DNA of 34,449 nt from positions 1 through 34,449 of the forward strand of contig CAIPDT010000079.1 in the NCBI GenBank assembly GCA_903863905.1, given 5' to 3'. The stretch's first letter is position 1; every line of letters starts with the position of its first letter. Position numbers and translations under genes: made by a program. Of this stretch, positions 14,220 to 23,801 are shown piece by piece. This DNA is from an uncultured Methylococcaceae bacterium. Its GTDB lineage: Bacteria; Pseudomonadota; Gammaproteobacteria; Methylococcales; Methylomonadaceae. Under the pieces are notes generated by a model. That model worked only from the letters and a program-made list of their open reading frames with translations. It was not told the origin of the DNA and did not search any database.

Positions 14220-16135
14220 GACTTTGACTCAGTTTTAAAAAAATCTTGTACATCTTCAATCACCCGCGTTCTTTTCATCGGCGGCACGCTGTCTAAAAAC
14301 AATTGTCCATAAGAACGCTTTAATAAGCGCGGATCACAGACCATTAACACGCCTCTATCGGTCACATCGCGTATCAAGCGCCCAATACCTTGTCTTAAAG
14401 TAATCACTGCGGTCGGCAATTGATATTCAAAGAACGGATTTTTGCCTTGTTGAGTCATTGCATCTAAGCGGGCTTTTAATACGGGATCACCGGGGGAGGC
14501 AAACGGTAGCTTATCAATAATCACGCAAGATAAAGCCTCGCCTCTGACATCTACACCTTCCCAAAAACTTGACGTGCCTAATAACACCGCATTTCCAGCC
14601 TCTTTAAACTGATCCAGCAAGACCGCTTTAGGACGACTGCCTTGAACCAATAAAGGGTATTTAAGTTTTTTCTCTAAGATCTCGGCGGCTTCTCTTAAGG
14701 CTCGATGACTGGTAAACAAAAAGAACGCACGACCTTGACTGGCTTTTAATACGGGCAAGGCAAACTCAATAATCAACGGAATAAAATTGGGATCTGTCGG
14801 TTGTGGTAAGCCTTTAGGATGATAAAACAACGATTGATTAGGATAATCAAACGGACTCCCCCAACTCTCGCTAGCCGCCTTCCCTAAGCCTAAATTGTTC
14901 GCAAAATAATCAAAGCGATTCGCGATACTTAAGGTCGCTGAAGTAAAAATCCACGCCGCTTGATGCTGTTGCATAAAGCCTCTAAATTCAGAGGCAATAT
15001 CTAAGGGGGTTAAACTTAAGGTAAAGGTTTTTCGATGCGTCTCATACCAGCGTATCCATTTACCGCCCTTATCATCCATAATCATGTTCAGCTTATCCAT
15101 GACTTCTTCACAGCGTTTAAAGCAAGACTCTAAGGCTTTGGTTTTAACAGAGGCAATTTTTAATTGATCTGTTAGGCGTTGTAATTGCTCGTTTAAAGCG
15201 TCTAAACCACCGGCTATTTTGGGATTATTTTCTATCTCTTTCCAATCACCGCGTTTTAACTCCACCCCAAACGCCAACCTTAAATCTTTAAGTTCATGCT
15301 CAAGATCTTCACAGGCCGTCCGCAAGGCCGGAATATCAGTCGCATCTTTAAAGTACTCCATTAAGGCATCTTGAGCTAAATCAGTCAGCTGTTTAGAGCC
15401 AATAGTAATTCCCAAAAAGTTAGACGCGGTATCGGCTAATTGATGCGCCTCATCAATCACCACGACTTCCGCATTGGGTAATAGCTCACCAAAACCATTA
15501 TCACGTATTGACCAATCGGCACATAACAGATGATGATTAACGACAATGACATCGGCTTCTTGAGCATTTTTTCGGGCTTTAACTAAATAGCACTCGGCGT
15601 AATCCGGACACTCTTGGCCTAAACAATTATCTTGCGTTGAAGTGGCTTGATACCAGATAGGATCACCTTCTGTGACGCCCGTCATTTCAGCAACATCACC
15701 GGTGTGAGTCCGCTTTGCCCACGCATTGATCTTAGCTAAAGACGCGGCATCTTCCTTCGTAAATCCAATCGTGGAGGTTAAAGCATTTTGCAAGCGGTAC
15801 GTACATAGATAATTACTGCGGCCTTTTAATAAGGCAGCCAAGAACGGCGTGTTCATGGCTTTACGAATCAGCGGTAAATCTTTATTGAATAATTGATCTT
15901 GAAGATTTTTGGTGCCGGTTGAAATAATAGTCTTCTTACCGGACAAGATAGCGGGCACTAAATAGGCAAAGGTTTTTCCGGTGCCCGTACCCGCTTCAGC
16001 GATTAAATGCTGTTTTTTATCTATAGCGTCAGCAATTGCCTGTGCCATTTCAAGTTGAGCAGAACGCGCCTGATAACCTGATATAACAGACGCCAACGCA
16101 CCGCCATCTTTAAAAAACTGTTTCGTATCTATCAC
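14216..16135 (-). CDS. yoaA: YoaA/DinG-family Fe-S DNA helicase
   Basis: This 639-residue superfamily-2 helicase of the XPD/DinG group is likely a 5'-3' DNA unwinding enzyme for damage tolerance. Visible are Walker A AEAGTGTGKT (47-55), four cysteines in the iron-sulfur position (C111, C171, C176, C182), the DEAH box D228-H231, and C-terminal helicase motifs including GTSSFWEGVDVRGE and QGIGRLIRD. E. coli YoaA (636 residues) works with the polymerase III chi subunit to repair replication gaps; that function is taken from the family. The start is GTG (codon ending at 16135), supported by AAGAGG a few bases upstream, and lies only 9 bp after cysN. The gene overlaps tsaB by 4 bp. Confidence 0.92.
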   Translation of the reverse strand: MIDTKQFFKDGGALASVISGYQARSAQLEMAQAIADAIDKKQHLIAEAGTGTGKTFAYLVPAILSGKKTIISTGTKNLQDQLFNKDLPLIRKAMNTPFLAALLKGRSNYLCTYRLQNALTSTIGFTKEDAASLAKINAWAKRTHTGDVAEMTGVTEGDPIWYQATSTQDNCLGQECPDYAECYLVKARKNAQEADVIVVNHHLLCADWSIRDNGFGELLPNAEVVVIDEAHQLADTASNFLGITIGSKQLTDLAQDALMEYFKDATDIPALRTACEDLEHELKDLRLAFGVELKRGDWKEIENNPKIAGGLDALNEQLQRLTDQLKIASVKTKALESCFKRCEEVMDKLNMIMDDKGGKWIRWYETHRKTFTLSLTPLDIASEFRGFMQQHQAAWIFTSATLSIANRFDYFANNLGLGKAASESWGSPFDYPNQSLFYHPKGLPQPTDPNFIPLIIEFALPVLKASQGRAFFLFTSHRALREAAEILEKKLKYPLLVQGSRPKAVLLDQFKEAGNAVLLGTSSFWEGVDVRGEALSCVIIDKLPFASPGDPVLKARLDAMTQQGKNPFFEYQLPTAVITLRQGIGRLIRDVTDRGVLMVCDPRLLKRSYGQLFLDSVPPMKRTRVIEDVQDFFKTESKS

Positions 16136-16144
16136 GAAACCTCT

Positions 16145-17770
16145 TTAATGAACAATGTCTTGCTCTTTTAATGCACTGTAAATATCATCAATCGATTGCT
16201 GCTCGGTATCAAAGCTCAAATCAACAGAGTCGGTACTTTGGGTCACGACTAAGGCAATTAAGCCGGCATTTTTAATCGCTTCAATTAAAGCGGTCTCTGC
16301 GCTTTCTAAGACCGTGGCCGCATGACCGTTATCAAACAACTTTCTTTCTAATTGATAGGCCGTTTCAGTCGCGGCAACCCCCGTTAAAGCAATCGCAGTC
16401 GGTTTTTGACCATAACGTGCGGCACGGTCTTGTAAACTAACCGGTTGTTGATTTTCAGCCGTACTGCTGCCGGTAATCATCCCCGCACCGACGGTGCTAT
16501 TGGTTAAACGGTCGATAATAATAAAGGCGCCCGTGCCTTTATTGGTTTTATACGCATCAAAAACCACAGGCGCGTTAACCGTCACGGTACAAGAAGCAAT
16601 TTCATTCAATTGCAACTGTGCAACGTCATGATGCTCTAAGGTATTCACATCAATACGATGATGAATAAGAGCAACCGAACCGGAAACACTTCGAGTACCC
16701 AATTTAAAGGTGTATTGACGACCGGGCACTAAGGCCTGTTCTGTCATCCAAACGAGCGTTGCTTTAAATTTATCAGCCACCATCGGCGCTTGATTTTGCA
16801 CACCAATTAATACATCACCCCGACTAATATCAATCTCATCATCCAGGGTTAAGGTGACTGCCATCGGTGGAAAGGCTTCTTGAAGTTCACCATCATAGGT
16901 CACGATGGCTTTAATTTTGCTACTTTTACCGGAAGGTAAGGCTGTTATCAAATCGCCTTTTTTAAACACACCTGAAGCCACCGTGCCACAAAAGCCACGG
17001 AAATCAAGGTTAGGACGATTCACATATTGCACCGGAAAACGCGCATCACTAAAGTTATGATCGTTAGCAATCTCTACACTATTTAGCGCTTCCATTAATG
17101 GCTGACCGGTGAACCAAGCCATGTTTTCACTCGGATTTACCACGTTATCCCCATCCAAAGCAGACATAGGGATAAAGCAAATATCATGCAAGTCTAAGGT
17201 GCTGGTAAAGTCTAAGTAATCTTGTTTGATTTTATTAAATGTCTCTTCACTATACGAGACTAAATCCATTTTATTAATCGCGACAATAATATGACGAATG
17301 CCTAACAAAGACACAATAAAGCTATGACGTTTGGTTTGCGTTTGCACCCCATAACGCGCATCAATTAAGATAATTGCTAAATCACACGTTGAGGCACCGG
17401 TTGCCATATTACGGGTATATTGTTCATGACCCGGGGTGTCCGCGATAATAAATTTACGGGTCGAGGTAGAAAAGTAACGATACGCTACATCGATAGTAAT
17501 GCCTTGCTCACGTTCGGCTTGCAAGCCATCGACTAATAAAGCTAAATCAATTTTACCTGCACCCGTGGTGCCTGATTTAACGCTATCAGCTTGTACTGCA
17601 GCTAATTGATCTTCATAAATCATTTTTGAATCATGCAACAAGCGCCCAATTAAGGTACTTTTGCCATCGTCTACGTTACCGCAAGTTAAGAAACGTAATA
17701 GTTCTTTGTTTTCGTGCTGTGCTAAATAAGCATTAATATCGGTACTAATTAAATCTGATTGGTGTGACAT
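16145..17770 (-). CDS. cysN: Sulfate adenylyltransferase large subunit CysN with degenerate APS-kinase-like tail
   Basis: This is the GTPase subunit of ATP sulfurylase, making APS from sulfate and ATP with CysD. The G domain is clear: GNVDDGKST (31-39), [22 protein letters not shown] and NKMDL, followed by two EF-Tu-like beta-barrels. E. coli CysN is 475 residues; this one is 541. The extra tail begins at about Q447 with [18 protein letters not shown] and continues [16 protein letters not shown], which aligns in my reading with the start of an APS kinase (CysC) domain, but the P-loop GxxGxGKS is replaced by GVAATETA (464-471) and the domain is shortened. The tail should therefore be kinase-dead. 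AGGA 7 nt before the ATG supports the start. It is separated from cysD by a two-gene cassette. Confidence 0.93.
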   Translation of the reverse strand: MSHQSDLISTDINAYLAQHENKELLRFLTCGNVDDGKSTLIGRLLHDSKMIYEDQLAAVQADSVKSGTTGAGKIDLALLVDGLQAEREQGITIDVAYRYFSTSTRKFIIADTPGHEQYTRNMATGASTCDLAIILIDARYGVQTQTKRHSFIVSLLGIRHIIVAINKMDLVSYSEETFNKIKQDYLDFTSTLDLHDICFIPMSALDGDNVVNPSENMAWFTGQPLMEALNSVEIANDHNFSDARFPVQYVNRPNLDFRGFCGTVASGVFKKGDLITALPSGKSSKIKAIVTYDGELQEAFPPMAVTLTLDDEIDISRGDVLIGVQNQAPMVADKFKATLVWMTEQALVPGRQYTFKLGTRSVSGSVALIHHRIDVNTLEHHDVAQLQLNEIASCTVTVNAPVVFDAYKTNKGTGAFIIIDRLTNSTVGAGMITGSSTAENQQPVSLQDRAARYGQKPTAIALTGVAATETAYQLERKLFDNGHAATVLESAETALIEAIKNAGLIALVVTQSTDSVDLSFDTEQQSIDDIYSALKEQDIVH

Positions 17771-17834
17771 GGTTTTCCTAAAAACTTTATAAAGTGAGGT
17801 AGTACACAGCTATATTTCGATAGCGATTAAAATA

Positions 17835-18371
17835 TTATTGGATTAATCCCAACTCTCTAGCACCATGATCATTAAGAACTTTGACTGAGGTTGGCGATAA
17901 GTTCCAGATTTTAACCGTTGGTTTTAGTGATATTTTAAGTGCCTCTTGCAATGGTGATAACCATGCTTCATCGTGACCATTAATAATCAAAACAAGATTA
18001 AAACTTACGATCGACATATTCGTTCCTTGAAAAGCATTAGAAAGTTCAGGCTCAATAAGCTGTCTTTTTAAATAACAAGCTAAAAACAACGACAAGCTAT
18101 TACTAAGTTTTTCTCTAATCTCCTTAATATAGCCATCGAAATCTATTTGATTATTAGGTTGTGGTGAACTTGACTTTGCCTCTATAACCCAAATGATCGG
18201 CAATTCATTTTCTAGTGTTAATAATAAAAACTCTGCAATTTGTACACCTTCGGATTTCCTAGCATTCTTATTAATTTTATCAACAACCGCACATTTCTCA
18301 ATATAAAAACAATGTCCATCGGGATATGGACCAAAAGTCATGCCGGACTCCATAATCGGTTCCGTACTCAT
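17835..18371 (-). CDS. Putative PD-(D/E)xK-like partner of the adjacent AAA ATPase
   Basis: I do not recognise this 178-residue protein as a named family. Near the N-terminus it has HCFYIEKCAVVDKIN, then GVQIAEFLLLTLE with E47 and, after a hydrophobic strand, IIWVIEAKSS with E64-A-K66. An acidic residue in a strand/helix followed by strand-ExK is the layout of PD-(D/E)xK nucleases, so a DNA- or RNA-cutting role is plausible but unproven. A second hydrophobic strand, FNLVLIINGHDE, lies at about 124-135. The start codon overlaps the ATPase stop (ATGA), which implies coupled translation and a joint function. The pair lies inside the cysD-cysN unit, where it does not belong metabolically; a defence cassette is my inference. 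Confidence 0.6.
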   Translation of the reverse strand: MSTEPIMESGMTFGPYPDGHCFYIEKCAVVDKINKNARKSEGVQIAEFLLLTLENELPIIWVIEAKSSSPQPNNQIDFDGYIKEIREKLSNSLSLFLACYLKRQLIEPELSNAFQGTNMSIVSFNLVLIINGHDEAWLSPLQEALKISLKPTVKIWNLSPTSVKVLNDHGARELGLIQ

Positions 18372-19441
18372 CTACCAAGACCTACTTCTTCTTTGTATAA
18401 CCGAATCGACTCATCAATAATAGCATTTTCAGGCATTTCATCCAATAAATCCGATTGTTGCCAAGCATCACCCTCTTTTGAAAGCACCGGAATGGATAGC
18501 TTGTTCTCCTGAGCAATCAGAAATAATTTTTTAATAACAAAATAAGAATGGCTTGCTATAAAAAATTGAATGCCGTGCTTGGCAAGGATAGCGATAATAT
18601 CAAGGAGTTTGGCTATAGCTTCGGGATGTAAGTTTGATTCTGGTTCATCGATAAAAACAATTGAATCTTCATCTAATTGTCCGTTACCCAACAACGTATC
18701 AAGAATGGCAATTTTTTTTATGCCTTCGGCGGTTACACCTATTGAGAAACGTTGTTTTCCTTTTTTGTAATACCAGCGTTTTTCGATTTCATCATATTCT
18801 ATTTTTCCGTCAATTAAGTTTTCTAAAAGTTGACGTGATTTTTTAAAGTCGTCGGAGTTATAACCTTTTATGGGATTTTGATGTTCACTAATAGATGCAC
18901 CTTTTTTTTCAAATTTGTTCAAAAAACCATCAAACTCGCTAATTATTAAAGCTTTTGCTAGATCAAAATAAGTATCATCAAACCCAAAAATCTTACGACT
19001 CTGTCGTGCTTCTAAAATAATTTGATGTATCGAAAGAACTTCTTTGGCTGGCAAAAAGATAGAGTTGCTACTACGCGGGTCCACCTTGTTTTCTATAGAA
19101 TTAATTGCTTTTACAGTATCTTTTCCAAAAGAATAACTAAACTCTTGTTCATTAAGCATTAAACTAAAAAAAAGAGCGGCATCATTTTGTTTAGCAACTA
19201 AATCACCTATCTTTTCTGACTGAAAAGTCCAATACAACTTACCTTTTAAAATATCTGTGACGCTGTCTGGATTATCTCCACGCTTATAATCTTCCAAAGT
19301 TCGCACTGCGCTGTACAATGCTTTAAGCAAAAACGATTTACCACAGCCATTATTACCAATAATGAGATTGATTTTACCCAAATTTTGCCAATCTAATTGT
19401 TTTATTGGCCCAAAGTTTTTAAGCTCAGCACGGTTAATCAT
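18368..19441 (-). CDS. AAA (ABC/OLD-type) ATPase
   Basis: This 357-residue ATPase is of the RecF/OLD/AAA_15-21 kind. It opens AELKNFGPIKQLDW, typical of these proteins, with Walker A GNNGCGKS at 29-36, a signature-like VTAEGIKKIAIL (236-247), Walker B SIVFIDEPESNLHPE with D266/E267, and a switch histidine in FFIASHSY (H298). No TOPRIM nuclease domain follows, unlike true OLD proteins. Such stand-alone ATPases are commonly paired with a nuclease in anti-phage systems (for example Septu PtuA with PtuB, or PARIS AriA with AriB), but its partner here does not look like either. It starts 3 bp after the cysD stop and overlaps the next gene by ATGA. The base composition looks more AT-rich than cysD and cysN, consistent with insertion. 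Confidence 0.85.
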   Translation of the reverse strand: MINRAELKNFGPIKQLDWQNLGKINLIIGNNGCGKSFLLKALYSAVRTLEDYKRGDNPDSVTDILKGKLYWTFQSEKIGDLVAKQNDAALFFSLMLNEQEFSYSFGKDTVKAINSIENKVDPRSSNSIFLPAKEVLSIHQIILEARQSRKIFGFDDTYFDLAKALIISEFDGFLNKFEKKGASISEHQNPIKGYNSDDFKKSRQLLENLIDGKIEYDEIEKRWYYKKGKQRFSIGVTAEGIKKIAILDTLLGNGQLDEDSIVFIDEPESNLHPEAIAKLLDIIAILAKHGIQFFIASHSYFVIKKLFLIAQENKLSIPVLSKEGDAWQQSDLLDEMPENAIIDESIRLYKEEVGLGR

Positions 19442-19444
19442 TGA

Positions 19445-20353
19445 TTAGAAATAACCTTCTCGCTTTTTTTGTTCCATAGAACCGGATTGATCATGATCAA
19501 TCAAGCGACCTTGGCGTTCAGAAGTCGTGGTTAACAACATCTCTTGAATAATTTCAGGTAGCGTTGTGGCGTTTGACTCAACGGCACCGGTTAACGGATA
19601 ACAGCCTAAAGTACGGAAACGGACTTTTTTCATCTCTACTTTTTCATCGGGGCCAATCGGCATGCGGTCATCATCAACCATAATCAACATACCATCTCGA
19701 TTAACCACCGGACGTTCTTTAGCAAAATACAAAGGAACGATCGGAATATTCTCTAAATGAATGTATTGCCAAATATCTAATTCGGTCCAGTTAGATAAAG
19801 GAAACACGCGAATACTTTCACCCTTATCTATTTTACCGTTATAAATATTCCATAATTCAGGGCGTTGATTCTTTGGGTCCCAGCGATGATTTTTATCTCG
19901 GAACGAATACACGCGTTCTTTAGCACGTGACTTTTCTTCATCACGACGTGCACCACCAAAAGCGGCATCAAATTGATATTTATCTAGCGCTTGTTTCAGC
20001 CCGTCTGTTTTCATTACATCGGTATGCTTTTTACTGCCATGAGTAAAAGGCCCAATGCCTTGATCTACGCCATCTTGATTAATATGAACTAGCAAGTCTA
20101 AGCCTAATTTCTCAATCAATTGATCACGAAACTCGATCATTTCCTTAAACTTCCATGTGGTATCCACATGCATCATAGGAAAAGGCGGTTTACCGGGATA
20201 AAAGGCTTTCATGGTCAGGTGTAACATCACCGCAGAATCTTTTCCGACGGAATACAACATGACAGGACGCTCAAATTCAGAAGCAACTTCGCGGATAATA
20301 TGGATACTTTCAGCTTCGAGCTCTTTAAGATGTGTTAATTTATGATCAGTCAT
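19445..20353 (-). CDS. cysD: Sulfate adenylyltransferase small subunit CysD
   Basis: This catalytic subunit of ATP sulfurylase belongs to the PP-loop superfamily. I start at the ATG ending at 20353, giving 302 residues, identical in length to E. coli CysD and beginning [19 protein letters not shown] as that family does; the frame is open 22 codons further upstream, but that extension is not typical. The PP-loop motif SVGKDS follows, then [24 protein letters not shown] and the C-terminal TTTSERQGR and KKREGYF. It forms the sulfate-activating complex with CysN. About 180 bp separate it from copA upstream, so it may have its own promoter. Downstream the ATPase gene begins after only 3 bp, instead of cysN. 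Confidence 0.96.
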   Translation of the reverse strand: MTDHKLTHLKELEAESIHIIREVASEFERPVMLYSVGKDSAVMLHLTMKAFYPGKPPFPMMHVDTTWKFKEMIEFRDQLIEKLGLDLLVHINQDGVDQGIGPFTHGSKKHTDVMKTDGLKQALDKYQFDAAFGGARRDEEKSRAKERVYSFRDKNHRWDPKNQRPELWNIYNGKIDKGESIRVFPLSNWTELDIWQYIHLENIPIVPLYFAKERPVVNRDGMLIMVDDDRMPIGPDEKVEMKKVRFRTLGCYPLTGAVESNATTLPEIIQEMLLTTTSERQGRLIDHDQSGSMEQKKREGYF

Positions 20354-20534
20354 TAAAAGTCCGTCAGGAGTGGGTGTCACGATAAGATTATTGAATACGT
20401 TCAATAGAAAACCGACCATTTTAATTTGAACCGGCCGTTAATGCCAGTCATCAAAGCTAAATAATCGGTTTTTATAGTCATTTTATTAGCTGAAACACGA
20501 TCCTTGTTGTTTCTATCGCTATCATTAAAGCCTT

Positions 20535-22769
20535 TTAATCTAGTTTTGTCCACCGTAACCGATTCGCATTTGTCACCACAGTAAACGAAGACATGGCCAT
20601 CGCGGCGCCTGCAATCATTGGGTTTAATAAAATCCCAAACAGTGGATATAACAAACCGGCCGCAACGGGAATACTTAACGTATTGTAAAAGAACGCGCCT
20701 ATTAGATTTTGTTTAATATTAAGCACGGTCACTTTAGACAAAGCGATCACTTCGGGTATTTTTAACAAGGATCCTTGCAAGATCACCACATCAGCACTTT
20801 CAATCGCCACATCAGTGCCAGTGCCTATCGCTAAACCTACATTGGCTTGAGCCAGCGCGGGTGCATCATTAATACCATCTCCGACCATACCCACAATTTC
20901 ACCTTGCTCTTGTAATTCTTTAATCACTTCCGCTTTTTCATGCGGTAACACTTGCGCCCTTACTTCCGAAATACCCGCTTGTTTAGCGATAGCGTGTGCG
21001 GTAATTTGGTTATCACCCGTCACCATAATTATACGAATACTTTGATCTTTTAAGCGTTGTATCGCCTGAGCAGAATCCACTTTAATGGGATCAGCCACGG
21101 CAATAATGCCAATCACTTTATCTTCAAGTGCCAATAACATCGGCGTTTTACCTTGAGCAGATAACTTTTCTAAGCGATTATCAAAACGAGAAAACTTAAT
21201 CTCTCTGGCATCCATTAACGCTCTGTTACCAAAAGTAACCCGTTGATCATTAATTAACGCGGTAACACCAAAGCCCGGAATGGCTTCAAATTGCTTAATT
21301 TTATCTAATTTAAGTTGCTTATTGGCGGCGGCTAATAAAATCGCGGCGGCCAAAGGATGCTCTGAACCGGCTTCAATACTGGCGGCTAATTGCAATACTG
21401 TCTCTTCGGTATGTGTACCCATTGGATCAATAGAGACCACTGTAGGTTTACCTTGCGTCACAGTCCCTGTTTTATCTAAGATTAAACAGGTTAACTTACC
21501 CGCTGTTTGTAAGGCATCGCCCTTACGAATTAAGATTCCTGATTGAGCGGCACGCCCTACAGCCACCATCACCGAAATGGGTGTGGCAAGGCCCAAAGCA
21601 CAGGGGCAAGCGATCACCAAAACCGTCATAGAGGTTACAAACGCATATCCTAAAGACGGTTCTGGCCCAAACATAAACCAAATCCAGAAAGTTAAAAACG
21701 AAATAGCCACGACCGTCGGCACAAAGACACCAGAAATCTTATCTGCCAAGCGGGCAATTTCGGGTTTAGTACTTTGCGCATCCCGAACGCTTTTAATAAT
21801 CTGAGCGAGTGCGGTATCTCGACCAATGCGACGGGCGGTCAATAAAAAACTCCCCGATTGATTCATGGTACCTGCGGCCACCGTTGCGCCCACGGTTTTT
21901 TCGGTTGGCATCGATTCACCGGTCAACATTGACTCATCTAAGGTCGAGTGGCCTTCTAAAATAACCCCATCAACCGGAATCTTTTCACCCGGTCTGACGC
22001 GTAAAGTCTCCCCTAAACCGACTGTTTCAATCGCTACATCTATTTCTTCACCATCACGAATCACGCGTGCGGTACGAGGCTGTAAACCAATCAATTGTCG
22101 AATAGCACTGGATGTTTTACCTCGGGCTCTGGTTTCTAAGCCCGTCCCTAAATTAATAAACGCCAAAATAACCACGGCGGCTTCAAAATACGCATGTTTA
22201 GCTAAGGTCGGCAACGTCGCGGAATAATCAATCACGATACAGGAGTATAACCAAGCTGAGCCGGTGCCCAGGGCAATCAAGGTATCCATGTTAGCCTGAC
22301 CCAACTTTAATGACGTTACGGCACCACTGTAAAAATGCCAACCTGAATACCCTAAAATACCCAATGTTAATAGTGCAATTTGTGGCCATAGCCATTGCCC
22401 ACTTGGCGAACCTAATTCAGGTAACCAATTAAAATGTTCTGAGAACATTAAAAACAAGCCAAACCCACCGGCCACCGCCGCCTTTTTCATTAAAGCATGA
22501 TAACGCTGTAACTCTTGTTCTTCTTGCACAGAGGGGTCTTCAATGCCCTCCATAACAGCCGCATCAAACCCCGCTGCTTTAGCCGCTTGCTTTAAGGCAG
22601 TCGCCTCAACATCACCCTTCACTAAAGCCGAATGATCCGCAAAATTAACACTGACAAAAGTCACTCCCTCCACGGCGGCTAAAGCACCCTCAATGGCGCT
22701 CACACAACCGGCACAACGCATCCCTAAAATAGATAGCCGTGTTTCTACAACCGCCACTTCTGTACTCAT
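20535..22769 (-). CDS. copA: Cu(+)-exporting P1B-type ATPase CopA
   Basis: This 744-residue inner-membrane pump exports Cu(I) from the cytoplasm. One N-terminal heavy-metal-associated domain has GMRCAGC (C19, C22). The actuator loop carries TGESMPTEK, the transmembrane copper site is CPC (388-390), the phosphorylated Asp is D432 in DKTGTVT, the family's HP dipeptide is in SEHPLAAA, and the hinge is [10 protein letters not shown]. The last helix has the AGAAMAMSS and TNANRLR sequence typical of CopA. E. coli CopA has two metal-binding domains, whereas this has one, as in many bacteria. A copZ-like gene lies 32 bp upstream on the same strand, so chaperone and pump are probably co-transcribed. 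Confidence 0.95.
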   Translation of the reverse strand: MSTEVAVVETRLSILGMRCAGCVSAIEGALAAVEGVTFVSVNFADHSALVKGDVEATALKQAAKAAGFDAAVMEGIEDPSVQEEQELQRYHALMKKAAVAGGFGLFLMFSEHFNWLPELGSPSGQWLWPQIALLTLGILGYSGWHFYSGAVTSLKLGQANMDTLIALGTGSAWLYSCIVIDYSATLPTLAKHAYFEAAVVILAFINLGTGLETRARGKTSSAIRQLIGLQPRTARVIRDGEEIDVAIETVGLGETLRVRPGEKIPVDGVILEGHSTLDESMLTGESMPTEKTVGATVAAGTMNQSGSFLLTARRIGRDTALAQIIKSVRDAQSTKPEIARLADKISGVFVPTVVAISFLTFWIWFMFGPEPSLGYAFVTSMTVLVIACPCALGLATPISVMVAVGRAAQSGILIRKGDALQTAGKLTCLILDKTGTVTQGKPTVVSIDPMGTHTEETVLQLAASIEAGSEHPLAAAILLAAANKQLKLDKIKQFEAIPGFGVTALINDQRVTFGNRALMDAREIKFSRFDNRLEKLSAQGKTPMLLALEDKVIGIIAVADPIKVDSAQAIQRLKDQSIRIIMVTGDNQITAHAIAKQAGISEVRAQVLPHEKAEVIKELQEQGEIVGMVGDGINDAPALAQANVGLAIGTGTDVAIESADVVILQGSLLKIPEVIALSKVTVLNIKQNLIGAFFYNTLSIPVAAGLLYPLFGILLNPMIAGAAMAMSSFTVVTNANRLRWTKLD

Positions 22770-22801
22770 ACCGTTACCCGCTCTTTCATCGAAAATAGAG
22801 G

Positions 22802-23011
22802 TTAATTAACTTCAAAACCCGCCGCTGTAATCACGGCTTCAAGTTGATCCAAGGTAATCTTATCTGTATCAAATTCAACCGTCACCTCATTAGCTTGACT
22901 GACAGCGACAACAGAAATCACCCCATCAAGGGCAGTTAACTTACCCGTAACATTGGCTTCACAACCTCCACATTTCATTCCGGTTACTTCCAATACTTCT
23001 GATTTAATCAT
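22802..23011 (-). CDS. copZ: Copper chaperone CopZ-like (HMA domain)
   Basis: This is a 69-residue single heavy-metal-associated domain with GMKCGGC near the N-terminus and the usual beta-alpha-beta pattern through to [11 protein letters not shown]. It should carry Cu(I) in the cytoplasm to CopA. The open frame extends 24 codons further upstream, but the ATG ending at 23011 is preferred because GGAG lies 8 nt before it and the product then begins like known CopZ proteins. It is the first gene of the copZ-copA pair and is divergent from hflD. Confidence 0.9.
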   Translation of the reverse strand: MIKSEVLEVTGMKCGGCEANVTGKLTALDGVISVVAVSQANEVTVEFDTDKITLDQLEAVITAAGFEVN

Positions 23012-23076
23012 CACGACACTCCAATCTTTCAATAATTTTAACTTTATAACATATTCGACTAATTGCTGGAAATCAT

Positions 23077-23105
23077 GATACAACTATTATCCTTAAAAAT
23101 GTATC
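23077..23105. promoter_or_regulatory. Inverted repeat GATACA-N17-TGTATC in the copZ/hflD divergent region
   Basis: GATACA (23077-23082) and TGTATC (23100-23105) are symmetric within the 158-bp divergent region. Copper operons are often controlled by CueR or CsoR sites, but I see no convincing CueR-type sequence here. The repeat may be chance or an operator for copZA. Confidence 0.2.
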
Positions 23106-23169
23106 CGTTGAATCTGTGTGCCTCTTCTTGGTACGATAACCTAATAAATTACTCTGACTCTGATCACTT

Positions 23170-23793
23170 ATGGAATTAAATACTATCACTAACCAAACTC
23201 TTGCCCTTGCCGGTGTTGCGCAAGCAGCGGCCTTGGTGCAACAACTTGCTACTAAAGGCAATTGTGACCCACTCGCGTTAGAAAGCAGTATGGCGAGTAT
23301 TTTAAAAATTGACTCTGATAGCGTCATTGATGTTTATGGAAGTTTAAGCGGTTTAAAACTCGGTTTAGAGCAACTGAATGTTCAAATGACCGGTTATAGA
23401 ATCACTAATCCAGAGCAAGCACGCTATGCGGCCTCTATTGTATTCTTAGAGCATCAATTGGCTGAGCGTAAAAATTTACTTAACACCATTCAATCGGGCG
23501 TCATTAAAGCACAGGCACAATCAGAACATTTTGGCTTATTACACGAAAATGTACTGGCCAATTTAAGTGACGTTTACCAAAATACTATTAGCACGCTACA
23601 ACCCCGCATTATCGTTCATGGCTCACCCGATTTTTTATCGCGTCCTGACGTAGCTAATAAAATTCGAACCTGTTTATTAGCGGGGGTACGATCTGCTATT
23701 TTATGGCGTCAATGTGGTGGGACACGGTGGAGGTTTCTGTTTTATCGTAAAAAAATTCAGGCTGAATTACAAATTTTACTCAAACAAATATAA
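23170..23793 (+). CDS. hflD: High-frequency lysogenization protein HflD homologue
   Basis: The 207-residue, mostly helical protein begins with NQTLALAGVAQAAALVQQLA and has GYRITNPEQARYAASIVFLEHQL in the middle and DFLSRPDVANKIRTCLLAGVRSAILWRQCGG near the end, all typical of HflD/YcfC. In E. coli HflD is a membrane-associated protein, between mnmA and purB, that interacts with the lambda CII activator; its normal cellular role is not settled. Here neither mnmA nor purB is adjacent; an ABC-transporter gene begins 8 bp downstream, so it probably heads that transcript. No clear Shine-Dalgarno sequence is seen. Confidence 0.93.
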   Translation: MELNTITNQTLALAGVAQAAALVQQLATKGNCDPLALESSMASILKIDSDSVIDVYGSLSGLKLGLEQLNVQMTGYRITNPEQARYAASIVFLEHQLAERKNLLNTIQSGVIKAQAQSEHFGLLHENVLANLSDVYQNTISTLQPRIIVHGSPDFLSRPDVANKIRTCLLAGVRSAILWRQCGGTRWRFLFYRKKIQAELQILLKQI

Positions 23794-23801
23794 GACCCCG
23801 C

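Noticed and set aside
20354-20419. Upstream in-frame start for cysD adding 22 residues
   Set aside because: The extension is absent from known CysD proteins; the shorter start gives exactly the usual 302 residues.
23012-23083. Upstream in-frame start for copZ adding 24 residues
   Set aside because: GGAG 8 nt before the ATG ending at 23011, and the family's usual N-terminus, support the shorter form.
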